Shown: positions 35,301 to 43,151, counted from the stretch's first letter. The stretch: DNA of 64,000 nucleotides from Rhizobium album (GCF_003122325.1 NZ_QFBC01000006.1:1-64000); one strand, 5' to 3'. Numbers and translations are program-made. Notes: a model not told the origin generated them from the letters alone.

Positions 35301-35586
35301 TGTTCGGCGCGAAAAATTTGCCGATCGCGGTTTCCATTTCCAGGCCACCGGACAACAGCTTGGTGTTGTCGCCGGCACCGTGACAGGCGCCGCAGCCGGC
35401 AGCGTCGAACATGTATTTGCCGTTATCGACATTCGCCTTGTAGCCGCTGAAGGCGCTTTCTTCGAAAAGGTCGCGCGCTTCCGCCTGAGGAAGACAGAGC
35501 GTCATCGCCATCGCGATGACCAGCGGGCCAAGCGTGCATTTCGCGTATGCCATCCGTTCTACAGCGGATCTTGCTCCGAAAACCAT
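32338..35586 (-). CDS. Tetraheme c-type cytochrome fused to a DUF4384 domain (1082 aa)
   Basis: Exported multidomain protein. Four covalent heme sites: CGACH (65-69), CGDCH (209-213), CRNCH (345-349) and CFDCH (729-733). The first two lie in a diheme cytochrome-c-like part, the third in a separate monoheme c domain, and the fourth in a large region of unknown fold (about 430-880). A Thr/Ala-rich linker (about 898-925) leads to a DUF4384-like domain (about 927-1030) and QPTTRG at 1049-1054. Start at ATG 35586 after GGAGAGGG; the longer frame from GTG 35625 is less likely. The fusion is unusual. Confidence 0.8.
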   Translation of the reverse strand: MVFGARSAVERMAYAKCTLGPLVIAMAMTLCLPQAEARDLFEESAFSGYKANVDNGKYMFDAAGCGACHGAGDNTKLLSGGLEMETAIGKFFAPNISAHPNGIGGWSNATFLNAVMNGIDKDGNNLYPVMPYTSYGGMKPEDVLDIKAYIETLQQSDAASKEHEIAFPFSRQTTITLWKRSHFTVAAYQPTGESQMERGRYLIENVGACGDCHTPRTTTYGLDKDRVFEGEKGLTGAVAPDITKARMAGLASPEVFTKQFIDDGKKLGGSPIADPVMHRLAEGMKALSEDDRNAMYAYLADREIKSAPVATSSQAVCKESTPDTALSGDNAALATAADAFIGKYCRNCHGPGESSQGSYPAGDLSSIATNAAFVTPGDASKSRLFTSVTSGRMPLGKRPSDEEVKSLGDWINSLTEQVAAQSVASKPARSRPMLNYLGFVEAALKDVSKLDERDRPFQRYFSYRSQYNGMMGCEEENTFMKRMPILAGGFKKLLNSLSYAPNLVIPKEVDGTNGMLVRVDLRDLDWKADDYDFLIKQYFYGVDPASDPSLAALSKSTTTPLPIMRIDWFMSNAARPKIYNHLMRLPTDIRELEKRFNIDVDQNIRDLRIIRAGFADGSSGVSDHNRMLERHDMPFGGYYWKSYDFGGDIGKQVLKRFPHGPKELEPLETGLESFHHDGGEMIFSLPNGLQGYYLSTSEGKQLDVGPTSIVSFRKRPIGKGVDIINARSCFDCHANGILSKRDQLREHIQVSTLFNRDQRDLLLKMYVPQEELDNAYNKDRERFVAALKTLQVTEPTPDGLAQSMQAPGNAELVTYFADLYEDELDYEAMAAEFDLTPTDFEDAAKRISDPALLRVVIDWMATLESGGTIPRVELEDQYAFLLDPMMGLKSLPKAEATQTVATTTTTATTDTAATTATATSAAVEAAIPEYRKEEKEQESKVKLALHVPSTTAKVGEKLSFELSTNQACELQVLYVEEGGNVEIIPDVMIGNTTLNPDEKRQIPQPGTGNLTFDTPAAAETMVAFCRVGGLGDQKLTAEKAKKLVADSHQPTTRGIAINLAEQAKADNGASGLQMVTFEIKAN

Positions 35587-35630
35587 GATCTGTCCCTCTC
35601 CATCCACATCCAGACACGCATTCACAATGC

Positions 35631-36908
35631 TTAACGGAACTCAAAGCGCTCGTATTCGACCCGCCTTGGTTTTTGTCCCATTTCTTTCAGGCCGGCCTCG
35701 ATCGCCCGGCGCAGTTGCGGTGGCCCGCAGAACCACAGGTCGGCTTCACCCGGCTTGAAGGCGACGACGCCGGCGGCGAGTTTTGCGGCATCCATACGGC
35801 CACCGGTAGCCGAATCGTGCAACACGAAGGTGAAATTCGGCAATGTCTTCGCCTGGGCCTCGAAGGTTTCCACGCCGATCGCCTCGGAGCGGTCGCGCAC
35901 GCAATAAACCATGTGGATATCCTGCCCCTCGTCGCCTTTCAGCTTCGAGGCCATGGCGAGAAACGGCGTGACGCCGATGCCGCCGGCAAGCCAGATCTGC
36001 TTCTTGCCGCCGCGCCGATGGTTAAAATGGCCGTAGCCGCCCTCAAGCCGCAAAATATCGCCGACGGCGATGTTTTCGCGCACCTTGTGGGTGAAATCGC
36101 CGAGCGCCTTGATGGCGAAACGCACCGTGCCATCCTCTTCCATGCCGGCGATGGTGAAGGGATGCGGCTCTCGCAGGCCCGCCTTGCTGGCCCGGAAGAA
36201 TCCGAACTGGCCGGGCTTCGCCCTGAGCTTGCCGCCGGTGGGACAGGCCGTGATGATGGTGGCGCCGTCGTGACGCTCCACGTTCGTCACCTGGTAGCGC
36301 CTGGTTTTCACGAAGGCGAGAAACTGCGTGTAGACATAGCTGGCGATGCCGATCAGGGCGAAGATGTTGAGATATGTGGCGATCAGGGCCGTGCCGTCAT
36401 AGGGACGCTTGATGAACATCTGATGGAACGCAACCATCAGGAACAGGATGCCGATCAGCCGATGCGTCCAGCGCCAGAAATGATAGGGCAGGCCGATCTT
36501 CGTCTTCGGAATGACCTTCACCAGACTCAACACCAGAAGAACGACAAAGCCGTAGAAGGCATATTCGCCGGCATTGAGGGCGATGGAATTGAGGCCGCTG
36601 GTCAGCGCCAGCCCCTTGAAATTCGGCGCAATGAAATAATGCACCAGAATCAGTCCCAGGACGGTCATGCCGATGGCGCGATGTACCCGATAGATCCGGT
36701 CGAGCCCGCCGAAAAGCTTTTCGATGAAAGGCGGACGGGCGGCAAGAAACTGGGCGATGGCCATCAATACGAAGGCCATCGACGATGCCAGAAGCGAGAT
36801 CGTCGTTTCGGCATTGGTCTGGCTGACGGCCGGCACGGCAAGAATTGCCGCGACCAATGTCAGAATAATAACAAGAAAAACTCCCAGGCTCAAAGTCTCT
36901 CTCCGCAT
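35631..36908 (-). CDS. Ferric-reductase-like flavocytochrome (425 aa)
   Basis: Six membrane segments followed by a ferredoxin-reductase-type module, as in NOX/FRE enzymes. Two helices carry spaced His pairs for two b hemes: His-x13-His starting at VHRAIG, and His-x12-His starting at THRLIG. FAD site in REPHPFTIAG; nucleotide site GGIGVTPFLAM and FCGPPQLRRAI. It would move electrons from cytosolic NAD(P)H to the periplasm. First gene of the caspase/cytochrome operon, 44 bp before the cytochrome start, so the cytochrome is a likely acceptor. Confidence 0.87.
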   Translation of the reverse strand: MRRETLSLGVFLVIILTLVAAILAVPAVSQTNAETTISLLASSMAFVLMAIAQFLAARPPFIEKLFGGLDRIYRVHRAIGMTVLGLILVHYFIAPNFKGLALTSGLNSIALNAGEYAFYGFVVLLVLSLVKVIPKTKIGLPYHFWRWTHRLIGILFLMVAFHQMFIKRPYDGTALIATYLNIFALIGIASYVYTQFLAFVKTRRYQVTNVERHDGATIITACPTGGKLRAKPGQFGFFRASKAGLREPHPFTIAGMEEDGTVRFAIKALGDFTHKVRENIAVGDILRLEGGYGHFNHRRGGKKQIWLAGGIGVTPFLAMASKLKGDEGQDIHMVYCVRDRSEAIGVETFEAQAKTLPNFTFVLHDSATGGRMDAAKLAAGVVAFKPGEADLWFCGPPQLRRAIEAGLKEMGQKPRRVEYERFEFR

Positions 36909-37222
36909 GAAACCATTGAAAGCGACATTGAGACTACAAGCCGGAAAGTTGGCGTCAATACCTTGGGAGACATCTTGCCCGGCTAAAATATGCGTCGCGG
37001 CCGGAGTTTAGACGAAACGGCGCGAATAGAGCCCGGAAAATCGGCCTGACGATCCGCAAGAGTTGCACGGCAACACATTTGCCGTCCCGACAAGGCTGGG
37101 CAGGCATGCCTTGGCCTCCCTGTCAAATGCGCAATTTTCAATTTTTCGGCTCGCGACAAGGCATCAACCACACTTCTGACGCAGCTCGACGTCTCTATGA
37201 GGAATACATTCCTATTTCACCC

Positions 37223-37278
37223 TGATATATCAGCAGATTTGCAATCAAAATCGAGCTGTGGCATTTTCTGATATATCA
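37223..37278. promoter_or_regulatory. Two TGATATATCA operators in the GntR / caspase-operon intergenic region
   Basis: The 384-bp region between the divergent flavocytochrome and GntR genes contains two exact copies of the palindrome TGATATATCA, at 37223-37232 and 37269-37278, 46 bp apart centre to centre. FCD-type GntR regulators commonly bind T-G-x-T-A-T-A-x-C-A-like palindromes. Position directly before the GntR start fits autoregulation; control of the divergent operon is possible. An imperfect AGGAAT-ac-ATTCCT also lies at 37200-37213. The rest of the region shows nothing recognisable. Confidence 0.65.
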
Positions 37279-37292
37279 CAACGGAGAATGAG

Positions 37293-37916
37293 ATGCCCGA
37301 CGCCGCCGGCTCGCTGAGCCACCTCGCCTATCTCAGCCTCGAAAACCTCATCGTGACGCTTCGGCTGAAGCCGGGAGCCCTGGTGACGGAAAAACAGTTG
37401 ATCGACATGGCCGGCCAGGGCCGCACGCCGGTGCGGGAAGCGATCCAGAAGCTTGCCTGGCAGGGCCTGATCCTCGTGCGTCCCCGCGTCGGGCTGCAGA
37501 TCGCCGAGATCCGGCCGGGCGACCATGCGCATATCGTCGCCATCCGGCGAAAGCTGGAGCCGATTGCTGCAGCACTCGTCGCCACGGGCGCCAACGACGA
37601 TCAACGGACGGCGTTGCTGGCCTGCGCCCAGGAAATGACCGGGTGCGCCGTCACCGGCGACATCGGCAGCTTTCTCGCGGCCGACAAGGCCTTCGACGAA
37701 ATCATGGAGGAATCCTGCTCCAATACCTTCCTGACCGCCGCACTGGCGCCGGTGCAGACGCATTTCCGCCGGATCTGGTATTCAAAGGCTTCGGTGGAAC
37801 GGATGGACCAGTCGATTTCATTGCATGTCGGCGTCATCCGCGCCATCCAGCAGGGCAATGCCGAGGCAGCGGAGACGGCGATGCAGACGCTGATCAACCA
37901 TGTCAGCCAGACATGA
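37293..37916 (+). CDS. GntR-family regulator, FCD subfamily (207 aa)
   Basis: N-terminal winged HTH with LKPGALVTEKQLIDMAGQG, RTPVREAIQKLAWQGLILV (the GntR recognition helix and wing), then an all-helical FCD ligand domain (DFD/His-type residues in EEIMEE-like ADKAFDEIMEES and a C-terminal SISLHVGVIRAIQQGN). Start at ATG 37293 after ACGGAGAATGAG. Single gene closed by a terminator, with two palindromic operators just upstream. Ligand unknown. Confidence 0.88.
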   Translation: MPDAAGSLSHLAYLSLENLIVTLRLKPGALVTEKQLIDMAGQGRTPVREAIQKLAWQGLILVRPRVGLQIAEIRPGDHAHIVAIRRKLEPIAAALVATGANDDQRTALLACAQEMTGCAVTGDIGSFLAADKAFDEIMEESCSNTFLTAALAPVQTHFRRIWYSKASVERMDQSISLHVGVIRAIQQGNAEAAETAMQTLINHVSQT

Positions 37917-37943
37917 AAAAGGCGGCCCGCAGCCGCCTTTTCA
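37915..37943. terminator. Bidirectional terminator between GntR and fpr
   Basis: GAAAAAGGCGGC, loop CCGCA, GCCGCCTTTTC. The A tract on one side and T tract on the other make it work for both the GntR gene (plus) and the ferredoxin-NADP reductase gene (minus), which converge here. Confidence 0.88.
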
Positions 37944-37970
37944 AATTCTGCATCCAGCTTAGGAAAACCG

Positions 37971-38783
37971 TTAGCCGACGAAAGCACGCTCAATGACGAA
38001 TTCGCTCGGTTTGTTGTTGGCGCCCTCTTGCATTCCGGCCTTCTCGAGCAATTCCTTGGTATCCTTGAGCATGGCCGCGGAACCGCAGATCATGCCGCGA
38101 TCGATCTCGGGATTGAGCGGCGGAACGCCGAGATCGGAAAACAGCTTGCCGTTCTCGATCAGGTCGGTGATGCGGCCCTTGAACGGATAGTCCTCGCGGG
38201 TCACGGTCGAATAAAGGCGCAGCTTGTTGCCGACGATTTCGCTCAGCATGTCGTCGTTGCGGATTTCCTCGACGAGATCCTGGCCGTATTTCAGCTCGGC
38301 GACATCGCGGCAGGTGTGAGTGAGGATGACGTCCTCGAATTTTTCATAGGTTTCCGGATCGCGGATCAGGCTGGCGAAGGGTGCGATGCCGGTGCCGGTC
38401 GAAAACATGTAGAGCCGCTTGCCGGGCGTCAGCGCGTCGAGCACCAGCGTGCCCGTCGGCTTCTTGCGCATCAAAACGGTATCGCCCGGCTTGATCGCCT
38501 GCAGATGGGAGGTCAGCGGACCGTCCGGCACCTTGATCGAGAAAAATTCGAGTTCCTCGTCCCAGGCGGGGCTGGCGATCGAATAGGCGCGGTAGATCGG
38601 CTTGTCGCCGACCATCAGGCCGATCATCGCGAACTCGCCCGAACGGAAACGGAAACCAGCCGGCCGTGTCATGCGGAAGCGGAACAGCCGGTCGGTGTAA
38701 TGCTGCACGCTGAGAACCGTCTCGGCAAAAACGCCGGCGGGGATGGAAGCTGCGAAATCTTCGGTCTTGGCGGGTGCGTTCAT
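37971..38783 (-). CDS. fpr: Ferredoxin/flavodoxin-NADP+ reductase (270 aa)
   Basis: Bacterial subclass FNR. FAD motif RAYSIASPAWDEELEFFSIKV, nucleotide motif MFSTGTGIAPFASLIRDP, and a C-terminal region CGSAAMLKDTKELLEKAG ending in FVIERAFVG, the extended tail typical of the bacterial subclass II enzymes. Cytosolic; exchanges electrons between NADPH and ferredoxin or flavodoxin. The adjacent sulfite reductase gene set lacks a flavoprotein subunit, so Fpr may supply its electrons. Normal length. Confidence 0.92.
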   Translation of the reverse strand: MNAPAKTEDFAASIPAGVFAETVLSVQHYTDRLFRFRMTRPAGFRFRSGEFAMIGLMVGDKPIYRAYSIASPAWDEELEFFSIKVPDGPLTSHLQAIKPGDTVLMRKKPTGTLVLDALTPGKRLYMFSTGTGIAPFASLIRDPETYEKFEDVILTHTCRDVAELKYGQDLVEEIRNDDMLSEIVGNKLRLYSTVTREDYPFKGRITDLIENGKLFSDLGVPPLNPEIDRGMICGSAAMLKDTKELLEKAGMQEGANNKPSEFVIERAFVG

Positions 38784-38957
38784 GTCGATCGGAAATCCTG
38801 AAAATCGTCTGCGGACGGCTTATTTCACGTGTAGGCTGATACTCTAACTTCGCCACCGAATAAAGGCAAAGCATGCCTTTGCCAGGCCCTGCGACGAAAT
38901 ATGCTTTTCATCCTCAAGTTTTCGGCGGCATCGGCGCCGCAAAGCGCCCTGCCCTGT

Positions 38958-39470
38958 TCAGGAGATGGTGCGCGACACCCGGCGCCAGCTGTAGGAGCCC
39001 GGATCGTCGGCCTTACGCACAGTCGGCTGGTAATGGTGCGGAATGCCCGGCAGCCGGTTTTCAGCAAGCCGCTTCAACGCCGTTGCGTTGGTCACTGCAA
39101 AACTGTCGATGCCGACACGCAGCATCAGCGGAACCTGGTCGATCAGAACGTCGCCGACCGCCCGCAACTCGTTGGCGTAGCCGAGCTGCTGGCGCAGCAG
39201 CGATGCATGGCTGAAGGCCCGTCCGTCGTTGAAGGCCGGGAAGGCGACCGCAACGATTTCCAGCCGATCGAGATAGGGCTCCAGCTTGCGAACATCGTCT
39301 GCCGGCTTGATCAGCACGCCGAGTCCGACATCGTTGCTTTCCTCGGCCCGGGCGATCAGCGCGTCCAGCGGCAGCAGCGGCTTCTGGTTCTCGGTGGCCT
39401 TGGTTTCTTCGGTTTCGATCACCCACGGATCGTTTTCGACAAAACCGGTTTCCTTCCAGATCTTCGTCAT
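38958..39470 (-). CDS. DUF934 family protein of sulfite reduction (170 aa)
   Basis: The start is ATG 39470 (MTKIWKETGFVENDPW); the longer frame overlaps cysI and is arginine-rich noise. The central part (LGVLIKPADDVRKLEPYLDRL, FPAFNDGRAFSHASLLR) matches the DUF934 family, found almost only next to sulfite or nitrite reductase genes in proteobacteria. The role is undefined, perhaps electron transfer or maturation for CysI. Begins 10 bp after cysI. Confidence 0.82.
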   Translation of the reverse strand: MTKIWKETGFVENDPWVIETEETKATENQKPLLPLDALIARAEESNDVGLGVLIKPADDVRKLEPYLDRLEIVAVAFPAFNDGRAFSHASLLRQQLGYANELRAVGDVLIDQVPLMLRVGIDSFAVTNATALKRLAENRLPGIPHHYQPTVRKADDPGSYSWRRVSRTIS

Positions 39471-39480
39471 CGCCGTCCCC

Positions 39481-41154
39481 TTACGCCGCTTCCGCGGTCG
39501 AGCCGCCATAGAGCGCATCCTTGAACGGCTGCGGGCCGACGCGGCGATAGGCGGCGAGGAAGGTCTCGGCCTTGTCGAGACGCAGGCCGAGATAGGTATC
39601 GACAATGGTCTCGATCGCGTCCGTCACCTTGTTCGGCTCGAAACCGCGACCGATGATCTCGCCGATCGAGGTGTGTTCGTCGCCGGAACCGCCGAGCGTG
39701 ATCTGATAGAGTTCCGCGCCCTTCTTCTCGACGCCGAGCAGGCCGATATGGCCGACATGGTGGTGGCCGCAGGCATTGATGCAGCCGGAAATCTTGATCT
39801 TCAACTCACCGATCTCCTCCTGACGCTCCGGCGAACCGAAGCGGCTGGAGATTTCCTGCGCCACCGGAATGGAGCGGGCATTGGCGAGCGCGCAATAGTC
39901 CAGCCCGGGACAGGCAATGATGTCGGTAATCAGGCCGGCATTGGCGGTTGCAAGACCATGGGCGACGAGCGCGCGGTAGACCGGCTCCAGATCGGCCAGC
40001 GCCACATGCGGCAGGATGAGGTTCTGCTCATGGCTGACGCGGATCTCGTCGAGAGCGTATTCTTCGGCGATATCGGCGACGGCATCCATCTGGCTGTCGG
40101 TCGCATCCCCCGGAATGCCGCCGATCGGCTTGAGCGAAATCGTCACCATGCCGTAGTCGGGGTTCTTGTGCGGCTGGACGTTCTGCTGCACCCAGCGGGC
40201 GAAATCCGGATCCGCCTTCTTCCAGCGGGCCAGGCTTTCCCAGCCTTCGGCGCGCTCGGCCAGGGCCGGCGGTGCGAAATAGGCGCTGATCGCCGCGACA
40301 TCCGCCTCCGGCAGCTTCAGTTCCGTGTCGCGCAACTGGGCGAACTCGACTTCCACCTGGCGGGCAAGCTCTTCGGCGCCGGTTTCGTGCACGAGGATCT
40401 TGATGCGGGCCTTGTACTTGTTGTCGCGGCGGCCATGCAGGTTGTACACGCGCATGACGGCGGTCGTGTAGGACAACAGGTCCTCTTCCGGCAGGAACTC
40501 GCGGATCAGCTTGGCGACCATCGGCGTGCGGCCCTGACCGCCGCCGACATAGACGGCGAAACCGATCTCGCCCTTGTCGTTCTTCTTCAAGTGCAGGCCG
40601 ATATCGTGGACCTGGATGGCGGCGCGGTCGCGCTCGGCGCCGGTGACGGCGATCTTGAACTTGCGCGGCAGGAACGAAAACTCCGGATGAACCGACGACC
40701 ACTGCCGCAGGATTTCGGCATAGGGCCGCGGATCGGCGACTTCGTCGGCAGCGGCACCGGCGAAATGATCGGCGGTGACATTGCGAATGCAGTTGCCCGA
40801 CGTCTGGATCGCATGCATCTCGACGCTGGCAAGCTCGGCCAGAACGTCCGACATGTCGGAGAGCTTCGGCCAGTTGAACTGCAGGTTCTGGCGGGTGGTG
40901 AAGTGGCCGTAACCGCGGTCGTAGGTGCGCGCGACATGGGCGAGCATGCGCATCTGCTTCGAATTCAGCGTGCCGTAGGGAATGGCGATGCGCAGCATGT
41001 AGGCGTGAAGCTGCAGGTAGACGCCGTTCATCAGGCGCAGCGGCTTGAACGCATCCTCGGAAAGCTCGCCGGACAGGCGCCGCTCCACCTGGTCACGGAA
41101 CTGCGCGACGCGTTCGGCGACAAAAGCGTGGTCAAATTCGTCGTAACGATACAT
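39481..41154 (-). CDS. cysI: Nitrite/sulfite reductase hemoprotein (557 aa)
   Basis: Siroheme/4Fe-4S enzyme making sulfide from sulfite by six-electron transfer. It has two ferrite-like repeats and siroheme-binding RTSGNCIRNVTAD-like text (QTSGNCIRNVTADHFAG). The cluster cysteines lie in ACPGLDYCALANARS and KISGCINACGHHH. Start at ATG 41154 after GAGGAAG. No CysJ partner is encoded nearby. The neighbours are cysG (siroheme synthesis), DUF2849 and DUF934, a fixed rhizobial arrangement for sulfate assimilation. Confidence 0.9.
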   Translation of the reverse strand: MYRYDEFDHAFVAERVAQFRDQVERRLSGELSEDAFKPLRLMNGVYLQLHAYMLRIAIPYGTLNSKQMRMLAHVARTYDRGYGHFTTRQNLQFNWPKLSDMSDVLAELASVEMHAIQTSGNCIRNVTADHFAGAAADEVADPRPYAEILRQWSSVHPEFSFLPRKFKIAVTGAERDRAAIQVHDIGLHLKKNDKGEIGFAVYVGGGQGRTPMVAKLIREFLPEEDLLSYTTAVMRVYNLHGRRDNKYKARIKILVHETGAEELARQVEVEFAQLRDTELKLPEADVAAISAYFAPPALAERAEGWESLARWKKADPDFARWVQQNVQPHKNPDYGMVTISLKPIGGIPGDATDSQMDAVADIAEEYALDEIRVSHEQNLILPHVALADLEPVYRALVAHGLATANAGLITDIIACPGLDYCALANARSIPVAQEISSRFGSPERQEEIGELKIKISGCINACGHHHVGHIGLLGVEKKGAELYQITLGGSGDEHTSIGEIIGRGFEPNKVTDAIETIVDTYLGLRLDKAETFLAAYRRVGPQPFKDALYGGSTAEAA

Positions 41155-41161
41155 AACTTCC

Positions 41162-41476
41162 TCAGACTGCGATGAATTCGGGATCGGCGGGCGCATAACC
41201 CTTTGCATAGACCATCGTCGGCCCCTGGGCGCGGATGCGTTCGCGCAGGCGCAACGGCCAAAGGATACCCTCGGTTTCCTGGACCTCGACGACGTTCACG
41301 TCAACGACCTTGTTGTCGGCATAGGCTTTCTTGCCGATGTCCTCAAGCGCGGAAACGGCCTCTGCATGGCGGGCGACGAGGGCGTCCTGCAGCGATGTCG
41401 TCCATTCGCCGCCGGCATCCAGCCATACGGCAATGCCATCCGCCAGCCGGTTCGCCGTCAGAACCTTGTCCACCAT
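41162..41476 (-). CDS. DUF2849 family protein (104 aa)
   Basis: Small soluble protein beginning MVDKVLTANRLADGIAVWLD, with DVNVVEVQETEGILWPLRLRERIRAQGPTM in short conserved blocks typical of DUF2849. The family occurs between cysG and cysI in alphaproteobacteria, so a part in sulfite reduction is likely; the chemistry is unknown. Start at 41476, overlapping or abutting the cysG stop within a few bases and only 7 bp before cysI. Confidence 0.8.
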   Translation of the reverse strand: MVDKVLTANRLADGIAVWLDAGGEWTTSLQDALVARHAEAVSALEDIGKKAYADNKVVDVNVVEVQETEGILWPLRLRERIRAQGPTMVYAKGYAPADPEFIAV

Positions 41477-41477
41477 G

Positions 41478-42923
41478 TCATTCCGCTCCTTGCATCTGTT
41501 TTTCGAACCGGATTCTGGCACGGACCAGTGGCTCCGACAATTCAAAATTGGCGCCGGCGACCGCATCGCCGATGATGACCATGACTGGCCCGCCGAGATC
41601 CTCGCGATGCTGCAGGTCTGGAAGATCGCGCAGGATGCCGTGCAGCAGCCTGCGGTCGGTCCGGCTGGCGTTTTCCACCACCGCCACGGTCGTTTCGGCC
41701 GGCAACCCGGCCAGCATCAGCCGTTCGGCGACCGAAGCCGCGACGGTGCGGCCCATGTAGACCGCAATCGTTGCGCCGGAGACCGCCAGGCTCGCCCAGT
41801 CCGGCAGGACGTCGCCGGTGAGATCATGACCGGTGGTGAAGACCAGCGACGAGGCGACGCCCCGCAATGTCAGCGGCAGTTCGAAATCGGCCGCGGCGGC
41901 GAAGGCGGAGGTGATGCCGGGCACCACCTCGTAACCGATGCCGGCGGCCCGCAATGCCGCCATCTCCTCGCCCGCCCGGCCGTAGACCAGCGGATCGCCT
42001 GATTTCAACCGCACGACACGCTTGCCGGCGCGGCCGAGTTCGACGAGCAGGTCGTTGATCTCGTCCTGCGACTTGCTGTGGCAGCCCTTGCGCTTGCCGA
42101 CGGAAATGCGTTCGGCGTCGCGGCGGCCCATGTCGACGATCGCCTGCGGCACCAAGGCGTCGTAGACCAGGACATCGGCCTCCATCATCACGCGCTGGGC
42201 GCGCAGCGTCAGCAGATCCTCCGCCCCCGGCCCGGCGCCGACCAGCCAGACGCGGCCGGCAACACGCTCCGTCGACGACAGCAGGCGGTCCGCATGGGCA
42301 ACGGCGCCTTCGTCGTCGCCCGAGGCAACCGCCGACGCGACGGCGCCGGAAAAGAAATGCCGCCAGAAGACCCGGCGCGTCACGCCGCGCGGCAACAGCC
42401 GGTCGACGGCGGCCCTGTAGTCGGTGGCAAGACGGGCAAGGCGCCCGAGCGAAGGAGACAACAGTTGATCGACCTGGGCGCGAATCATCTGCGCCAGAAC
42501 CGGTCCGGCGCCCTCCGTGCCGATGGCGACCACCACCGGGGCGCGGTTGACGATCGCCGGCGTGAAGAAGTCGCAATGGTCCGGCTGGTCCACGGCATTC
42601 GCCGGAATTTTGAGTGCACGGGCGGTGGCGGCGATGCGGGCGTCGAGCGCCTGATCGCCGGTGGCGGCAAAAACGAGCGTCGCACCCGCGACCTGCCGGG
42701 CGTCGAATGGTGCTGCGATATACTCGATACCGTTCGTTTCGATGTAGGCGCGGAAGTCATGTTCCGGAGCATCGGCGAAGACGACGATGCGCGCCTGCGT
42801 ATTGGCGAGCAGGCGCACCTTGGCAAAGGCCTCGTCGCCATTGCCGAAAACCGCGGCAACCTTTCCCGCAATGCGGAAAAAGGCCGGAAAAGCGGTAAGC
42901 CGTTCACTGCCCTCAGTCATCAT
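41478..42923 (-). CDS. cysG: Siroheme synthase CysG, trifunctional (481 aa)
   Basis: The N-terminal half (1-about 210) is precorrin-2 dehydrogenase/ferrochelatase: FPAFFRIAGKVAAVFGNGDEA with a nucleotide-binding turn. The C-terminal half is uroporphyrin-III C-methyltransferase: VWLVGAGPGAEDLLTLRAQR, VRLKSGDPLVYGRAGEE and GITSAFAAAADFELPLT. It supplies siroheme to the adjacent sulfite reductase. First gene of the minus-strand cysG-DUF2849-cysI-DUF934 operon. Two adjacent ATG codons (42923, 42920) are possible starts. Confidence 0.92.
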   Translation of the reverse strand: MMTEGSERLTAFPAFFRIAGKVAAVFGNGDEAFAKVRLLANTQARIVVFADAPEHDFRAYIETNGIEYIAAPFDARQVAGATLVFAATGDQALDARIAATARALKIPANAVDQPDHCDFFTPAIVNRAPVVVAIGTEGAGPVLAQMIRAQVDQLLSPSLGRLARLATDYRAAVDRLLPRGVTRRVFWRHFFSGAVASAVASGDDEGAVAHADRLLSSTERVAGRVWLVGAGPGAEDLLTLRAQRVMMEADVLVYDALVPQAIVDMGRRDAERISVGKRKGCHSKSQDEINDLLVELGRAGKRVVRLKSGDPLVYGRAGEEMAALRAAGIGYEVVPGITSAFAAAADFELPLTLRGVASSLVFTTGHDLTGDVLPDWASLAVSGATIAVYMGRTVAASVAERLMLAGLPAETTVAVVENASRTDRRLLHGILRDLPDLQHREDLGGPVMVIIGDAVAGANFELSEPLVRARIRFEKQMQGAE

Positions 42924-43011
42924 GCCGTTCCGTTTCAGATTGCCCTGTTATCGTCGATCCGGGTAAAATATTGAAGAAACAGAAATTTACAGGGTCGCGT
43001 CCGAGCGTATT

Positions 43012-43045
43012 GTTTTGCTCGACAAAGGCGGATTTTGAGCAAAAC
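43012..43045. promoter_or_regulatory. 9-bp inverted repeat upstream of cysG
   Basis: GTTTTGCTC (43012-43020) and GAGCAAAAC (43037-43045) form a perfect inverted repeat with a 16-bp spacer. It lies between cysG (minus, start 42923) and the divergent deaminase gene (plus, start 43152), about 90 bp from cysG. It could be an operator for a sulfur or nitrogen regulator or an RNA hairpin in either 5' leader; no regulator is identified. Confidence 0.45.
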
Positions 43046-43151
43046 TCCGCGTGCGGATGCGAAAGGAGTGCGGAGCGTTGCGTCTTGGTTGACACGGCGG
43101 ATGATTTGCCCTTCTTGATCCGGGGAAGACCATCTTGCAGAGGAATGTGCC

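Noticed and set aside
32218-35634. 1138-residue plus-strand open frame opposite the cytochrome gene
   Set aside because: Shadow of the minus-strand cytochrome; no motif, no ribosome-binding site; the four CxxCH motifs and signal peptide settle the strand.
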